Source: Jiella pelagia
GTDB taxonomy: Bacteria > Pseudomonadota > Alphaproteobacteria > Rhizobiales > Rhizobiaceae
Direction: 5' to 3'
Length of the DNA stretch: 64,000 nucleotides
NCBI RefSeq assembly: GCF_026898155.1
Contig: NZ_CP114029.1
Span: 2,212,001-2,276,000, forward strand
This document shows positions 1 through 8,456 of this stretch, piece after piece. The number at the start of each line of letters is the position of its first letter. Position 1 is the first letter of the stretch. The translations under genes and the position numbers were made by a program. The notes under the pieces were generated by a model. The model saw nothing but the letters and a program-made list of their open reading frames with translations. It did not search any database and was not told where the DNA came from.

Positions 1-931
1 GGCAGACCAGGGACTGTCGATCCCGCCCGCACCCTCGCCCACATCCGTGCCATCCGGCCAAGCGTGCGCCAGATCATGCTGGCGGGCTCCACCGGCGACG
101 GCTGGGAACTCGAGGATCCGGCCTTCGACGCGCTGATCGATCTTGCCGCTTCCGGCGAGGTCGCCGAGCCTCAATCCCTCGCTGATCTTCGGCGCGCTGA
201 GGCCGACGACCGCGAGCGTCATCGCCCGGCTGCAGCATCTCGAACACCGCCTCGGCGAGGATGCCGCACTGGCGTCGCGCGTCGCCTGCGCCGTGGTCTG
301 CCCGCCCGTCGACGCCGAGGCGAGCCAGGAGGCGATCCTCGCCCATTACCGCGCCGTCATGGCGGCGAGCCGCCTGCCGATCGCGGTCTATCAGCTGCCG
401 CAGGTCACGGGCTGCCGAATCGCGCCGGAGACGCTTCAGACACTCGCCGAATCACCGCGGGTGACGCTGTTCAAGGATTCCTCCGGCGAGGATCAGGTTG
501 CCGGAAGCGGTCTCGATTTCGGTCAGGTGGCGCTCGTTCGCGGCGCCGAGGGCGGCTATCTCGAAGCGTTGAAGCCGCAGGGCCCCTATGACGGCTGGTT
601 GCTGTCGACCGGAAATGTCCTCGGTGACCCTCTCCGGCGCTTGCTGGCGTTGAAGGTCGAGAGACAGGACGACGCCGCTGCGAGGCTCTCGGCCCGGCTC
701 TCCGAGGCCGTCGCCGCCATCTTCGCCAAGGCTCAAGGCGAGGGTGGCGCCAACGCCTTCTCCAATGCCAACCGGGCGATGGACCAGATCGCGGCTCACG
801 GTTCCGCCTGGCGGAGCGCGCCGCTGCCATTGAAGGTGGATGGCAACCCGCTGTCGATGGGGCTCGTCGAGGCCGCGGCGGACATCGCGGCGGATCTGCT
901 GCCCATCGACGGCGCGGGGTATCTGAGCTGA
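1..931 (+). CDS. Dihydrodipicolinate synthase (DapA)-family aldolase, 5' end outside the window
   Basis: This is a class I aldolase of the DHDPS/N-acetylneuraminate lyase family, which forms a Schiff base with pyruvate-like substrates in the cytoplasm. The visible part starts inside the barrel: an AGSTGDGWEL segment matches the family's substrate-binding GxTGE-like motif, and FKDSSG holds the presumed Schiff-base lysine. The N-terminus lies before base 1. The frame changes at 166-172 (GAGCCTC). Reading GAGCTC there joins GEVAE to LNPSLIFGAL and gives one continuous barrel to the stop at 931. The exact substrate cannot be read from sequence; many such paralogues act on sugar acids rather than in lysine synthesis. 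The break is probably a sequence error, not a pseudogene. Confidence 0.75.
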
Positions 932-1107
932 CGGGATCCGGCACAGACGAATGCGGCGCCAGATCCCGCGTTCGGGCGGCAAGGCAACTCCATCATCGTT
1001 CGGCACGCCGAATGAGAGGTACTGCAGGAGAGGGTGCCCCGACTACGACGGGCTCATGCTCGTGACCCCCATCCGAGGCTCACGCATCTGGCCGGAGCCT
1101 GTAGCCA

Positions 1108-1584
1108 CTAGCCGATGGCAAGGAGGCATCTGCGAGGACGAAGTGGGGCGAAACTCGAGGGGGTTCGGTGTGCGACGCCGTTTCCTACCCCCGCTTGATA
1201 GTCTTCCTGCGAGACCTGCTCGAGCCAGTCCACGGTGCTGCCGTCCTCGCGCTCCTGGACGGCGATGCGGGTCATGCCGATGGAGGCCGTCGCGCCGTGC
1301 CAATGGCGTTCGTGGGGGATGAACCAGACGACATCGCCCGACCGGATCGTCTCCTTCGGCCCGCCTTCGCGGCGCGCCCAGCCGCAGCCCTCGGTGACGA
1401 TCAGGGTCTGCTGGGGCGGATGGGTATGCCCGGCGGTGCGGGCGCCGGGCTCGAAGGTGACCTTCGCCATCGCGACGCGGGCTGGCTCCGGCGGGCTGAT
1501 CAACGGATCGAGCCGCACCCTGCCGGTAAGATGGTCTTCCGGACCCTTGTCCGAGGGCGTCTCGCCGATGCGCTTGATGTCGAT
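1108..1584 (-). CDS. Cupin-domain protein, start codon unclear
   Basis: A small single-cupin protein. The region from IKRIGE onward has the pattern of short bacterial cupins: a GRVRLDPL segment, then the metal-site motif around GHTHPPQQTLIVTEG (two His, with Gln/Thr), and a second motif PHERHWHGA. The function is unknown; related proteins bind a metal in a small beta-barrel and are often annotated only as cupin. The oddity is the start. The conserved N-terminus falls at the codon ATC at 1582-1584, with a purine-rich GGAAGCG just upstream, and there is no ATG, GTG or TTG there. The nearest in-frame alternative is TTG at 1677. Either that is used or one base is wrong. The C-terminal tail after EDYQAG is not conserved in character. 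Confidence 0.6.
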   Translation of the reverse strand: MDIKRIGETPSDKGPEDHLTGRVRLDPLISPPEPARVAMAKVTFEPGARTAGHTHPPQQTLIVTEGCGWARREGGPKETIRSGDVVWFIPHERHWHGATASIGMTRIAVQEREDGSTVDWLEQVSQEDYQAGVGNGVAHRTPSSFAPLRPRRCLLAIG

Positions 1585-1895
1585 GGGGCGTCGCTTCCGC
1601 TGTCGCCAGATGGGCCGTTTGGCCGCTCCCGCCGGAGTAGACGAGGCGCGCTCTCCCGCTGACAGCGGGCGGCCCAAGATGCCGCGCGGTCGAAGCGCAG
1701 TGGCGCCGATGGCCGGATTGACGGAGCCGATGCCGCGGGCCTTTATCGTGACGAGGCGCGGCGCGGCGAGCCGTGATCCCACGTGGCAGCGTGCTTGCGT
1801 CCGGGTAGGGGCAAGGCCAATGACATGTCTGACAGCATTCGATGCGGTGTGTTCGAGGCGCTGCAAGACCCGCGGCCTCTTGCGCGCTGCCTGAC

Positions 1896-2816
1896 ATGGC
1901 GCAGAGTGACCTTAAGGCCGGGCTCCTCAGCCTCATGACCGGCGATCTCGCCTTGACGATCGCACCGCGTGTCGGAAGCGCGATCGCTGCCTTCACTGCG
2001 AGAGGCATCAACATCCTGCGCCACACGCCGTCCGAGGCACTTCTGGACAGGCGAGCAGGCCTTTGCGGCTCCTATGCGATGATCCCCTATTCCAACCGCA
2101 TCGCCGATGCCGCCTTCTCCTTCGGCGGCGAGCACTTCGAGCTTGCCCGGAATTTCGGCGCCAATCCGCACAGCCTCCACGGCAATGGCTGGCAGCGGGC
2201 GTGGACGGTGGTCTCGGCCACGGCGACGGAAGCCACGCTCGCCCTCGATCACGATCCGGCCGAAGGCGCGGAAAGAGCGGCCGAATGGCCCTTCGTCTAC
2301 CATGCCGAGCAGCGCTTTACCCTGACACCGAAGGGTCTTGCCCTGACGCTTTCGATCGAGAACCGGGACGAGCGGCCGATGCCAGCCGGGTTCGGTCTCC
2401 ACCCCTATTTCGACCGGGCCGGCGCGCATCTGCGATTCTCCGGGAGCCGGGTCTGGCAGAGCGATGCGCGGGTTCTTCCAACGGAACGCATGGCGATCCC
2501 AGCCGCGTGGGACTGCCGGGACATGCGGGCGGTGGACCGGATCGGCGCGGTGGATCACTGCTTCGAGGGATGGGACGGAATCACCGAGATTGTCTATCCG
2601 AACCGCCGGATACAAATCCGTATTCAGGCAGATCCGGTGTTCGGCAAGCTCGTCGTATTCCGCGCCGAGGAACGCTCGTTCTTTGCCGTCGAACCGGTGA
2701 GCCACATGGTCGACGCGGTCAACCGGATGGCGGTCGACGACCATGGCCTGCGGGTTCTGGCTCCGCGCGAGCGGATGGCGGGAACGGTGCGGTTCGGGAT
2801 CGAAAGCTTGGCGTGA
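1896..2816 (+). CDS. Aldose 1-epimerase family protein
   Basis: A galactose mutarotase-like protein of about 306 residues, slightly shorter than typical GalM. It should interconvert alpha and beta anomers of a hexose or a phosphorylated sugar. Family landmarks are visible: PYSNRIADAAFSFGG (substrate-binding Arg and Asn), HSLHGNGW (conserved His), GFGLHPYFDR (second catalytic His) and a C-terminal FFAVEPVSHMVDA, whose Glu is the expected general base. The start was set at ATG 1896 because the similarity begins there; longer readings add unrelated sequence. No neighbour shares an obvious pathway, though the upstream aldolase-family gene and cupin hint at sugar metabolism. Confidence 0.8.
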   Translation: MAQSDLKAGLLSLMTGDLALTIAPRVGSAIAAFTARGINILRHTPSEALLDRRAGLCGSYAMIPYSNRIADAAFSFGGEHFELARNFGANPHSLHGNGWQRAWTVVSATATEATLALDHDPAEGAERAAEWPFVYHAEQRFTLTPKGLALTLSIENRDERPMPAGFGLHPYFDRAGAHLRFSGSRVWQSDARVLPTERMAIPAAWDCRDMRAVDRIGAVDHCFEGWDGITEIVYPNRRIQIRIQADPVFGKLVVFRAEERSFFAVEPVSHMVDAVNRMAVDDHGLRVLAPRERMAGTVRFGIESLA

Positions 2817-2911
2817 TCCGGAGGCTTCACCGCACGTCGCGGTGACGATGCAGCCTGTCTCTTACAAGGTCGCGATCCCGTTCCGATCGTGGAGGGAGCG
2901 GTCTCAGCGGC

Positions 2912-3973
2912 TCAGCGAAGCGGCCTCACCGCCGCCCCCGAGCCTCGCAGCCTTGCGGCCTCGACAGCGGTGTCCATCAGCGTCTTCTGGGTGATGGTGA
3001 GCGCCAGACCGGAATCCTTGCGGCTCAACAGAATGTCCGCCTCGATTGCCTGGACGCGTCGATCGATCGCCGCGAGCGGCCAGGCGGTCAGCGCCGCTTC
3101 CAGGGCCGGCCTGCGGCGGAAGTGCGGGCGGCGACGTTCCACCGCGCGGGCCACCGGCTCGCCATGCTTCTCGACGCTGTCGCGCAGCGCCTGGAGCTGC
3201 TGGAAGTAGCGCAGCAGCGCCTGATGCAGCTGGAAGGTCGCAGTGCCCGCCGTCGTCAGCCGGTCGATCAGATGCGGCAGGCGCTTCACTTCCCCGGAAG
3301 CGGCCGCATCGATCGCCTCGTCGAGGGCGTCGGCCGAGACGTCGCCGACGATGGCCGCGACGTCCTCCTCGGTCACGCTCGCCGTTCCCAGCGCATAGAG
3401 GCAGAGCTTCTTCACCTCGCCGCGCGAGGCGATGCGGTCCGCTCCCAGCCTCGCCTTCAGAGCCTCCCGGGCGTCGCGATCCATGGAAAGGCCCGCAACG
3501 GAAAGCTCCTCGTCGATCATCAGGTCGAGCGCCCGACCCTCGTCCTGATAGCAGGGCAGCGCCAAGGCGTGGCGGCCGCGCTCGACGTTGAGACGAAGTC
3601 CGGCACTCTTCTTCAGGTCGCCCGCCTCGACGATGATCAGCGTGTCCGAGAGCCGCGTGCCCGCCAGCTCGGCCACCGCATCCGAGAGCGCCCGCCCGGC
3701 GCCGGCTCCGCGCACCCGGACGAGGCGCTTGCCGCCGAGGAGGGAGAGCGTGTTCGCCTCGTCATAGAGCCGGCCGATGTCCTTCTCGATCTCGTCTGCC
3801 GACAGCGTCACGGCGGAAAACGGATCGGTCGGATCGACGCCGAAGGCCTTGGCCAGCTTCTGCGAGCGCTCGGCGACGAGGCCGGTATCCGGCCCGTAGA
3901 ACAGGACGAGGGAGAAGGCGAAGTCCGGCCGATTGAGAAAGGCCTCGACTTCGCCGGCTTTCTTCTGGGCCAA
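2912..3973 (-). CDS. holA: DNA polymerase III delta subunit
   Basis: The delta subunit of the clamp loader, which opens the beta clamp ring during loading. The length of 353 residues fits the family. The N-terminal part (FALVLFYGPDTGLVAER-like) is the degenerate AAA+ nucleotide-binding fold of HolA, without a functional Walker A. The DTLIIVEAGDLKKSAGLR and VTEEDVAAIVGD segments are typical of domains I-II, and the helical collar follows. It lies downstream of lptE in the order leuS-lptE-holA, as in other Hyphomicrobiales. In those genomes parB and parA usually follow holA; here the next gene is a sugar epimerase on the other strand. Confidence 0.93.
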   Translation of the reverse strand: MAQKKAGEVEAFLNRPDFAFSLVLFYGPDTGLVAERSQKLAKAFGVDPTDPFSAVTLSADEIEKDIGRLYDEANTLSLLGGKRLVRVRGAGAGRALSDAVAELAGTRLSDTLIIVEAGDLKKSAGLRLNVERGRHALALPCYQDEGRALDLMIDEELSVAGLSMDRDAREALKARLGADRIASRGEVKKLCLYALGTASVTEEDVAAIVGDVSADALDEAIDAAASGEVKRLPHLIDRLTTAGTATFQLHQALLRYFQQLQALRDSVEKHGEPVARAVERRRPHFRRRPALEAALTAWPLAAIDRRVQAIEADILLSRKDSGLALTITQKTLMDTAVEAARLRGSGAAVRPLR

Positions 3974-4127
3974 GGGTCAGCTCTCCGTATCGGAAGGCGG
4001 AAGGGCAGCGGTCTTGCGGCGCCTTTTTCTCCTGCAAGAGGAGGTGAGGCCGAGCATCGATCTCTCGGCCATGCCCGGGCCATACCGGATCATGCACTTC
4101 GGTCGGATGCCGAGCGGCAGCTCTCCC

Positions 4128-4709
4128 TCACCCCGTGGTGCGCGAGAGGGACGCGGCGATGGCGAGCTCAAGCCGGGCGGCGAGCTGTTTGCTGGCCTCC
4201 TGGCGGGCGTTCTTGAGCGCCCGTTGGCTGGCATAGAGCTGCACGGTCTGATCGTAGGGAACCGTCACCGAGCGCTCGCCGGAGGCGACGACGACCCGGT
4301 CCGAAAGGCGCACAAGCTGATATTGCGCCGTCTCGATATAGATCACAGAGCGGGAGACACCCTCGCTCTCGATGATCGTGCCGCGCGCCTTGCCGGACAC
4401 CGAAAGCCGCAGCTCGTAGAGCGGATCGGTCACCGGCGCGCCGCGATTGAGGCGGAAGAGCAGTTCGTTGCGCACCAGCTGATCGGTGCGGGTCTCGGCC
4501 TCGGTGATGGCGATGCGCCCGGCATAGGGCAACCGCGCCGCGGCGCCGCCGATGTCGGTGCCGCCGACGCCATGGGTGCCATAGAGCGGGCCGGCGGTGC
4601 AGCCGGCGACAAGGGCAGCAAGACCCAGCATCGCCGCCGCGCGCAGGCGGCGCGAAGGAGATCGACCGCGCCTGAAGGCGAGGGGACCGGAGCGATCAGA
4701 CGACGACAT
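4128..4709 (-). CDS. lptE: LPS-assembly lipoprotein LptE
   Basis: An outer-membrane lipoprotein that plugs the LptD barrel and helps insert lipopolysaccharide. The N-terminus is basic, followed by a hydrophobic stretch ending in the lipobox LVAGC, with Cys near residue 37. The rest has the LptE pattern of alternating strands ([16 protein letters not shown]) and a C-terminal helix. At 193 residues it is normal for alphaproteobacterial LptE. The start at 4709 overlaps the end of leuS by 14 bases, so the two are translationally coupled in one operon with holA. An intact GAGCTC occurs inside it at 4164-4169. Confidence 0.9.
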   Translation of the reverse strand: MSSSDRSGPLAFRRGRSPSRRLRAAAMLGLAALVAGCTAGPLYGTHGVGGTDIGGAAARLPYAGRIAITEAETRTDQLVRNELLFRLNRGAPVTDPLYELRLSVSGKARGTIIESEGVSRSVIYIETAQYQLVRLSDRVVVASGERSVTVPYDQTVQLYASQRALKNARQEASKQLAARLELAIAASLSRTTG

Positions 4710-7315
4710 TGACGATTCTCCCCGGCACCACCACCAGGCGTTTGGGCGCCTGACCGGCCAGCGCGGCGACGACGAAGTCGAGCGCCAGCACGGCCTTCTC
4801 GATGTCAGCTTTGCCGGCCTCGGCGGACAGGGTCAAGTCGCCTCGCTTCTTGCCGTTGATCTGCACCGGGAGTGTGACCTGATCGTCTGCCAGAAGGCTT
4901 TCGTCGACGTCAGGCCAGGGCGCCGAGGCAACCAGTCCCGCCTCCCCGATCTGCTCCCAGAGCGCTTCGGCGAGATGCGGCATCATCGGCGCGACGATGC
5001 GCGCCAGCATCGACAGCGCCTCGCTGGCGGCCGCCGTCGCGCCGCCATTGCCGGCCTCCACCTTGCCGAACGACGCCGACAGCTGGTTGACCAGTTCGTG
5101 GATCCGGGCGATCGCCTTGTTGAAGGCGAGTCGCTCGATGTCGTCGGAGACGCCGGCCACCGCGCGATGGGTGGCTTTGCGGATGTCGAGGCAGAGGTCG
5201 TCGCTACCGGGCGTGGCATTGGCGCCTGCTGCGGGGAGCTTCGGCGCCGTCTCGGTGACGAGCCGCCACAGCCGCTGGACGAAGCGGTGGGCCGCCTCGA
5301 CGCCGGCCTCCGACCAGATCACGTCGCGATCGGGCGGGGAGTCGGACAGGACGAACCAGCGGGCGGTATCGGCGCCGTAGGAGGCGATGATGTCGTCGGG
5401 ATCGACGACGTTCTTCTTCGACTTCGACATCTTCTCGATGCCGCCGATCTCGATGGCGGCGCCCGTCGACAGGCGGGTTGCGATGCGTCTGCCGTCCGCC
5501 TCTTCGATCCGCACGTCCTCCGGCGGCAGCCATTCGCGACCGTCCTTGTAGGTCTCGTGGACGACCATGCCCTGGGTAAACAGGCCCTTGAACGGCTCGT
5601 CGAGGTCGAGATGGCCGCATTCGCGCATCGCCCGGACGAAGAAGCGGGAATAGAGGAGATGCAGGATCGCGTGCTCGATGCCGCCGATATACTGGTCGAC
5701 CGGCAGCCAGGCGTTTGCCGCCTGCGGCTCCGTCGGCTCGTCGGCATGGGGCGCGGTGAAGCGGGCGAAATACCAGGAGGAATCGACGAAGGTGTCCATC
5801 GTGTCGGTTTCACGGGACGCCTCGCCGCCGCATTGCGGGCAGGTGGCCTTGCGCCAGGTCGGGTGCCGGTCGAGCGGATTGCCGGGCTTTTCGAAGTCGA
5901 TGTCGTCCGGCAGCTTGACGGGCAGGTTCTCGCGTTTCTCCGGCACGACGCCGCAGGCCGCGCAATGCAGGACCGGGATCGGGCAGCCCCAGTAGCGCTG
6001 GCGGGAAATGCCCCAGTCGCGCAGACGGTAGTTCACCTTGCGGCTGGCCTGGGGCGCGCCGAAGAGGTCGGCTGCCTCGAGCTTCTCCGCGACGGCCTCG
6101 AAGGCCTCGTCCGGCGTCTTGCCGTCGAGAAACTGCGAATTGTAGATGGTGCCGTCCTCGACATAGGCCTTGTCCGCCACGGAGAACGCCACCGGATCCT
6201 CGTGGGGCGGCAGGACGACGGGTCTCACGGGAAGATTGTATTTGCGGGCGAAGTCGAGGTCGCGCTGGTCGTGGGCCGGGCAGCCGAAGACCGCGCCGGT
6301 GCCGTATTCCATCAGGACGAAGTTGGCGACATAGACCGGCACGCGCCAGCTCTCGTCGAGCGGATGCACCGCCTCGATCGTCGTCCGGTAGCCCTTCTTC
6401 TCGGCGGTCTCGATCGCCTCGGCCGAGGTGCCGGTGCGCCTTGTCTCGGCGATGAAGGCGGCGAGCCTCGGGATCGCTCTCGGCCGCCTTAGTGGCGAGC
6501 GGATGATCGGGCGCAACGGCGATGAAGGACGCGCCGTAGAGCGTGTCCGGCCGGGTGGTGAAGACGGTGACGTCGCTCTCGCCCTCGGGCGCGGTGTCCG
6601 CCGCCAGCGCCCAGCGCAGCATCAGGCCTTCCGAGCGGCCGATCCAGTTGCGCTGCATCAGCCGGACCTTTTCCGGCCAGCCGGGCAGGCGGTCCAGCGC
6701 GGCGGCGAGATCGTCGGCGAAGGCGGTGATCTTGAAGAACCACTGGACCAGCTCGCGCTGCTCGACCTCGGCGCCGGAGCGCCAGCCCTTGCCGTCGATC
6801 ACCTGCTCGTTGGCGAGCACCGTCATGTCGACCGGGTCCCAGTTGACCTTCGACTTCTTGCGATAGGCGAGGCCCTTTTCCAGCATGTCGAGGAAGAGCA
6901 TCTGCTGGCGGTGGTAGTATTCGACGTCGCAGGTGGCGAACTCGCGCGACCAGTCCAGCGACAGGCCCATCGATTTCAGCTGCTTTCGCATCGTGTCGAT
7001 GTTCTGGTAGGTCCATTTCGCCGGATGGACCTTGTTCTGCATCGCGGCGTTTTCCGCCGGCATGCCGAAGGCGTCCCAGCCCATCGGATGGAGGACGTTG
7101 AAGCCCTTCGCCCGCTTGTAGCGAGCCACCACGTCGCCCAGCGCATAGTTGCGCACATGGCCCATGTGGATGCGCCCCGACGGATAGGGGAACATCTCGA
7201 GGACGTAGTATTTCTCGCCCGCCGCGTCGGTCTTCGTCTCGAAGAGCTGTGCCTCGGCCCAGGCGGACTGCCATTTCGGCTCGGCGGTGCGGGGATTGTA
7301 GCGTTCGGTGGTCAT
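4696..7315 (-). CDS. leuS: Leucyl-tRNA synthetase (one-base break at 6463-6469)
   Basis: A class I aminoacyl-tRNA synthetase that charges tRNA-Leu. Visible features are the HIGH-type motif [11 protein letters not shown] near the N-terminus, the CP1 editing domain (TTRPDTLYG), the zinc/insert region with paired Cys, the KMSKS motif and a C-terminal anticodon-binding domain ending RIVNVVV. The start is ATG 7315 (MTTERYNPR), as in related proteins; ATG 7324 is also possible. In the editing domain the frame breaks at plus-strand GAGCCTC, 6463-6469. Reading GAGCTC gives DPE-LAAFI, a well-conserved segment of bacterial LeuS. As the gene is essential, this is a sequence error. Operon: leuS-lptE-holA, overlapping. 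Confidence 0.95.
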
Positions 7316-7728
7316 GTCGGGCATCTCGTCGGAATAGCGGCGCGGGAGCGGGGAACGCTCCGTCTGGAAGCTCCGCTCCGGGTTATCCGGGCGCAGGCGA
7401 AAGCGCAACGCCGGCCTTCCCAAGCCGCATGTCAGCTCGCATAAATGACATCAGTGAAGGCAGAAGCAGAAGCGCCGAGGCCAGCCGGCGCTGCGGCGGA
7501 GGATGAACCCCCGCGGCCGTGGCAACGACTTTGTCTTCATTCGGAGTGACAACGATGTGGATCAAACCGCTCAGTGTCACGCTTGAGGTGAAACGAACCC
7601 GGAGCGGCTGGCAGGTCGTTCTCCGGGTTCGCTGGATCATCACCTGAGCGACGGTCGCTGGAACTTCGGTTCCGGCGGCCACTCCGACAAGATAGAACGG
7701 AAATCTTTCCGCATCAAGAAAGCGCGGC
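7316..7728. other. Intergenic region between divergent leuS and yggS
   Basis: About 410 bases separate the two divergent genes, so both promoters must lie here. I see no convincing small gene. A possible minus-strand reading of about 120 residues crosses the region, but it has no recognisable motif and overlaps the yggS start. The AT-richer part around 7535-7600 is the most likely place for promoters. Confidence 0.4.
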
Positions 7729-8421
7729 ATGACCATGACAGACCACCTCACCGGATATCACGACGTCCAGGAACGGATCGCCAAGGCCGCCGCAAGCGTC
7801 GGCCGGCCCGCCGACACCGTCACCCTCGTCGCGGTCTCCAAGACCCATGGGGAGGAGGCGATCCTGCCGGTGATCGAGGCCGGGCAGCGGGTGTTCGGCG
7901 AGAACAAGGTGCAGGAATCGCAAGGCAAGTGGCCGGCGCTGAAGGAGCGCTTCCCGGACATCGAGCTGCGGCTGATCGGGCCGCTGCAGTCCAACAAGAC
8001 GGCGGATGCGGTGGCGCTGTTCGACGTGATCGAGAGCGTCGACCGGGAGAAGATCGCCCGCGAGATCGGCAAGGAGATGAAGAAGCAGGGCAGGGCCCCT
8101 AGGCTCTACGTCCAGGTCAATACCGGCGAGGAGCCGCAGAAGGCCGGCATCATGCCGACGGAAGCCGTCGCCTTCGTCGAGCGCTGCCGGGCCGAGCACG
8201 GGCTTTCCATCGAGGGCCTGATGTGCATCCCACCGGCGGAGGAAAATCCCGGCCCGCACTTTGCGCTTCTGAGAAAGTTAGCCGGCGAAGCAGGAGTCGA
8301 AAAGCTCTCCATGGGGATGAGCGGCGATTTCGAGGCGGCGGTCGAGATGGGCGCCACCTCGGTGCGCGTCGGCTCGGCGATATTTGGCGCGCGGGACTAT
8401 GGAGCCGATCCGGCGCGATAG
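7729..8421 (+). CDS. yggS: YggS/PROSC family PLP homeostasis protein
   Basis: A pyridoxal-phosphate-binding TIM-barrel protein that buffers free PLP and influences amino-acid pools; no enzymatic reaction is established for the family. The PLP lysine is in VAVSKTH near residue 37. GENKVQE, LIGPLQSNK and the C-terminal LSMGMSGDFEAAVEMGATSVR with VGSAIFGAR are hallmark motifs. The length of 230 residues is typical. ATG 7729 gives MTMTDHL; the ATG two codons later is equally possible. It sits beside leuS on the opposite strand, a pairing seen in related genomes. Confidence 0.93.
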   Translation: MTMTDHLTGYHDVQERIAKAAASVGRPADTVTLVAVSKTHGEEAILPVIEAGQRVFGENKVQESQGKWPALKERFPDIELRLIGPLQSNKTADAVALFDVIESVDREKIAREIGKEMKKQGRAPRLYVQVNTGEEPQKAGIMPTEAVAFVERCRAEHGLSIEGLMCIPPAEENPGPHFALLRKLAGEAGVEKLSMGMSGDFEAAVEMGATSVRVGSAIFGARDYGADPAR

Positions 8422-8456
8422 CCTCGCGGCTGCGCCGGATCGGCTCCTTCGGCCTG

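Noticed and set aside
4597..6492. Long rightward frame opposite leuS
   Set aside because: A GC-rich shadow frame; the leftward frame carries all LeuS motifs.
7383..7751. Possible leftward gene of about 120 residues between leuS and yggS
   Set aside because: It overlaps the yggS start, has no recognisable motif and occupies the only promoter space for two divergent genes.
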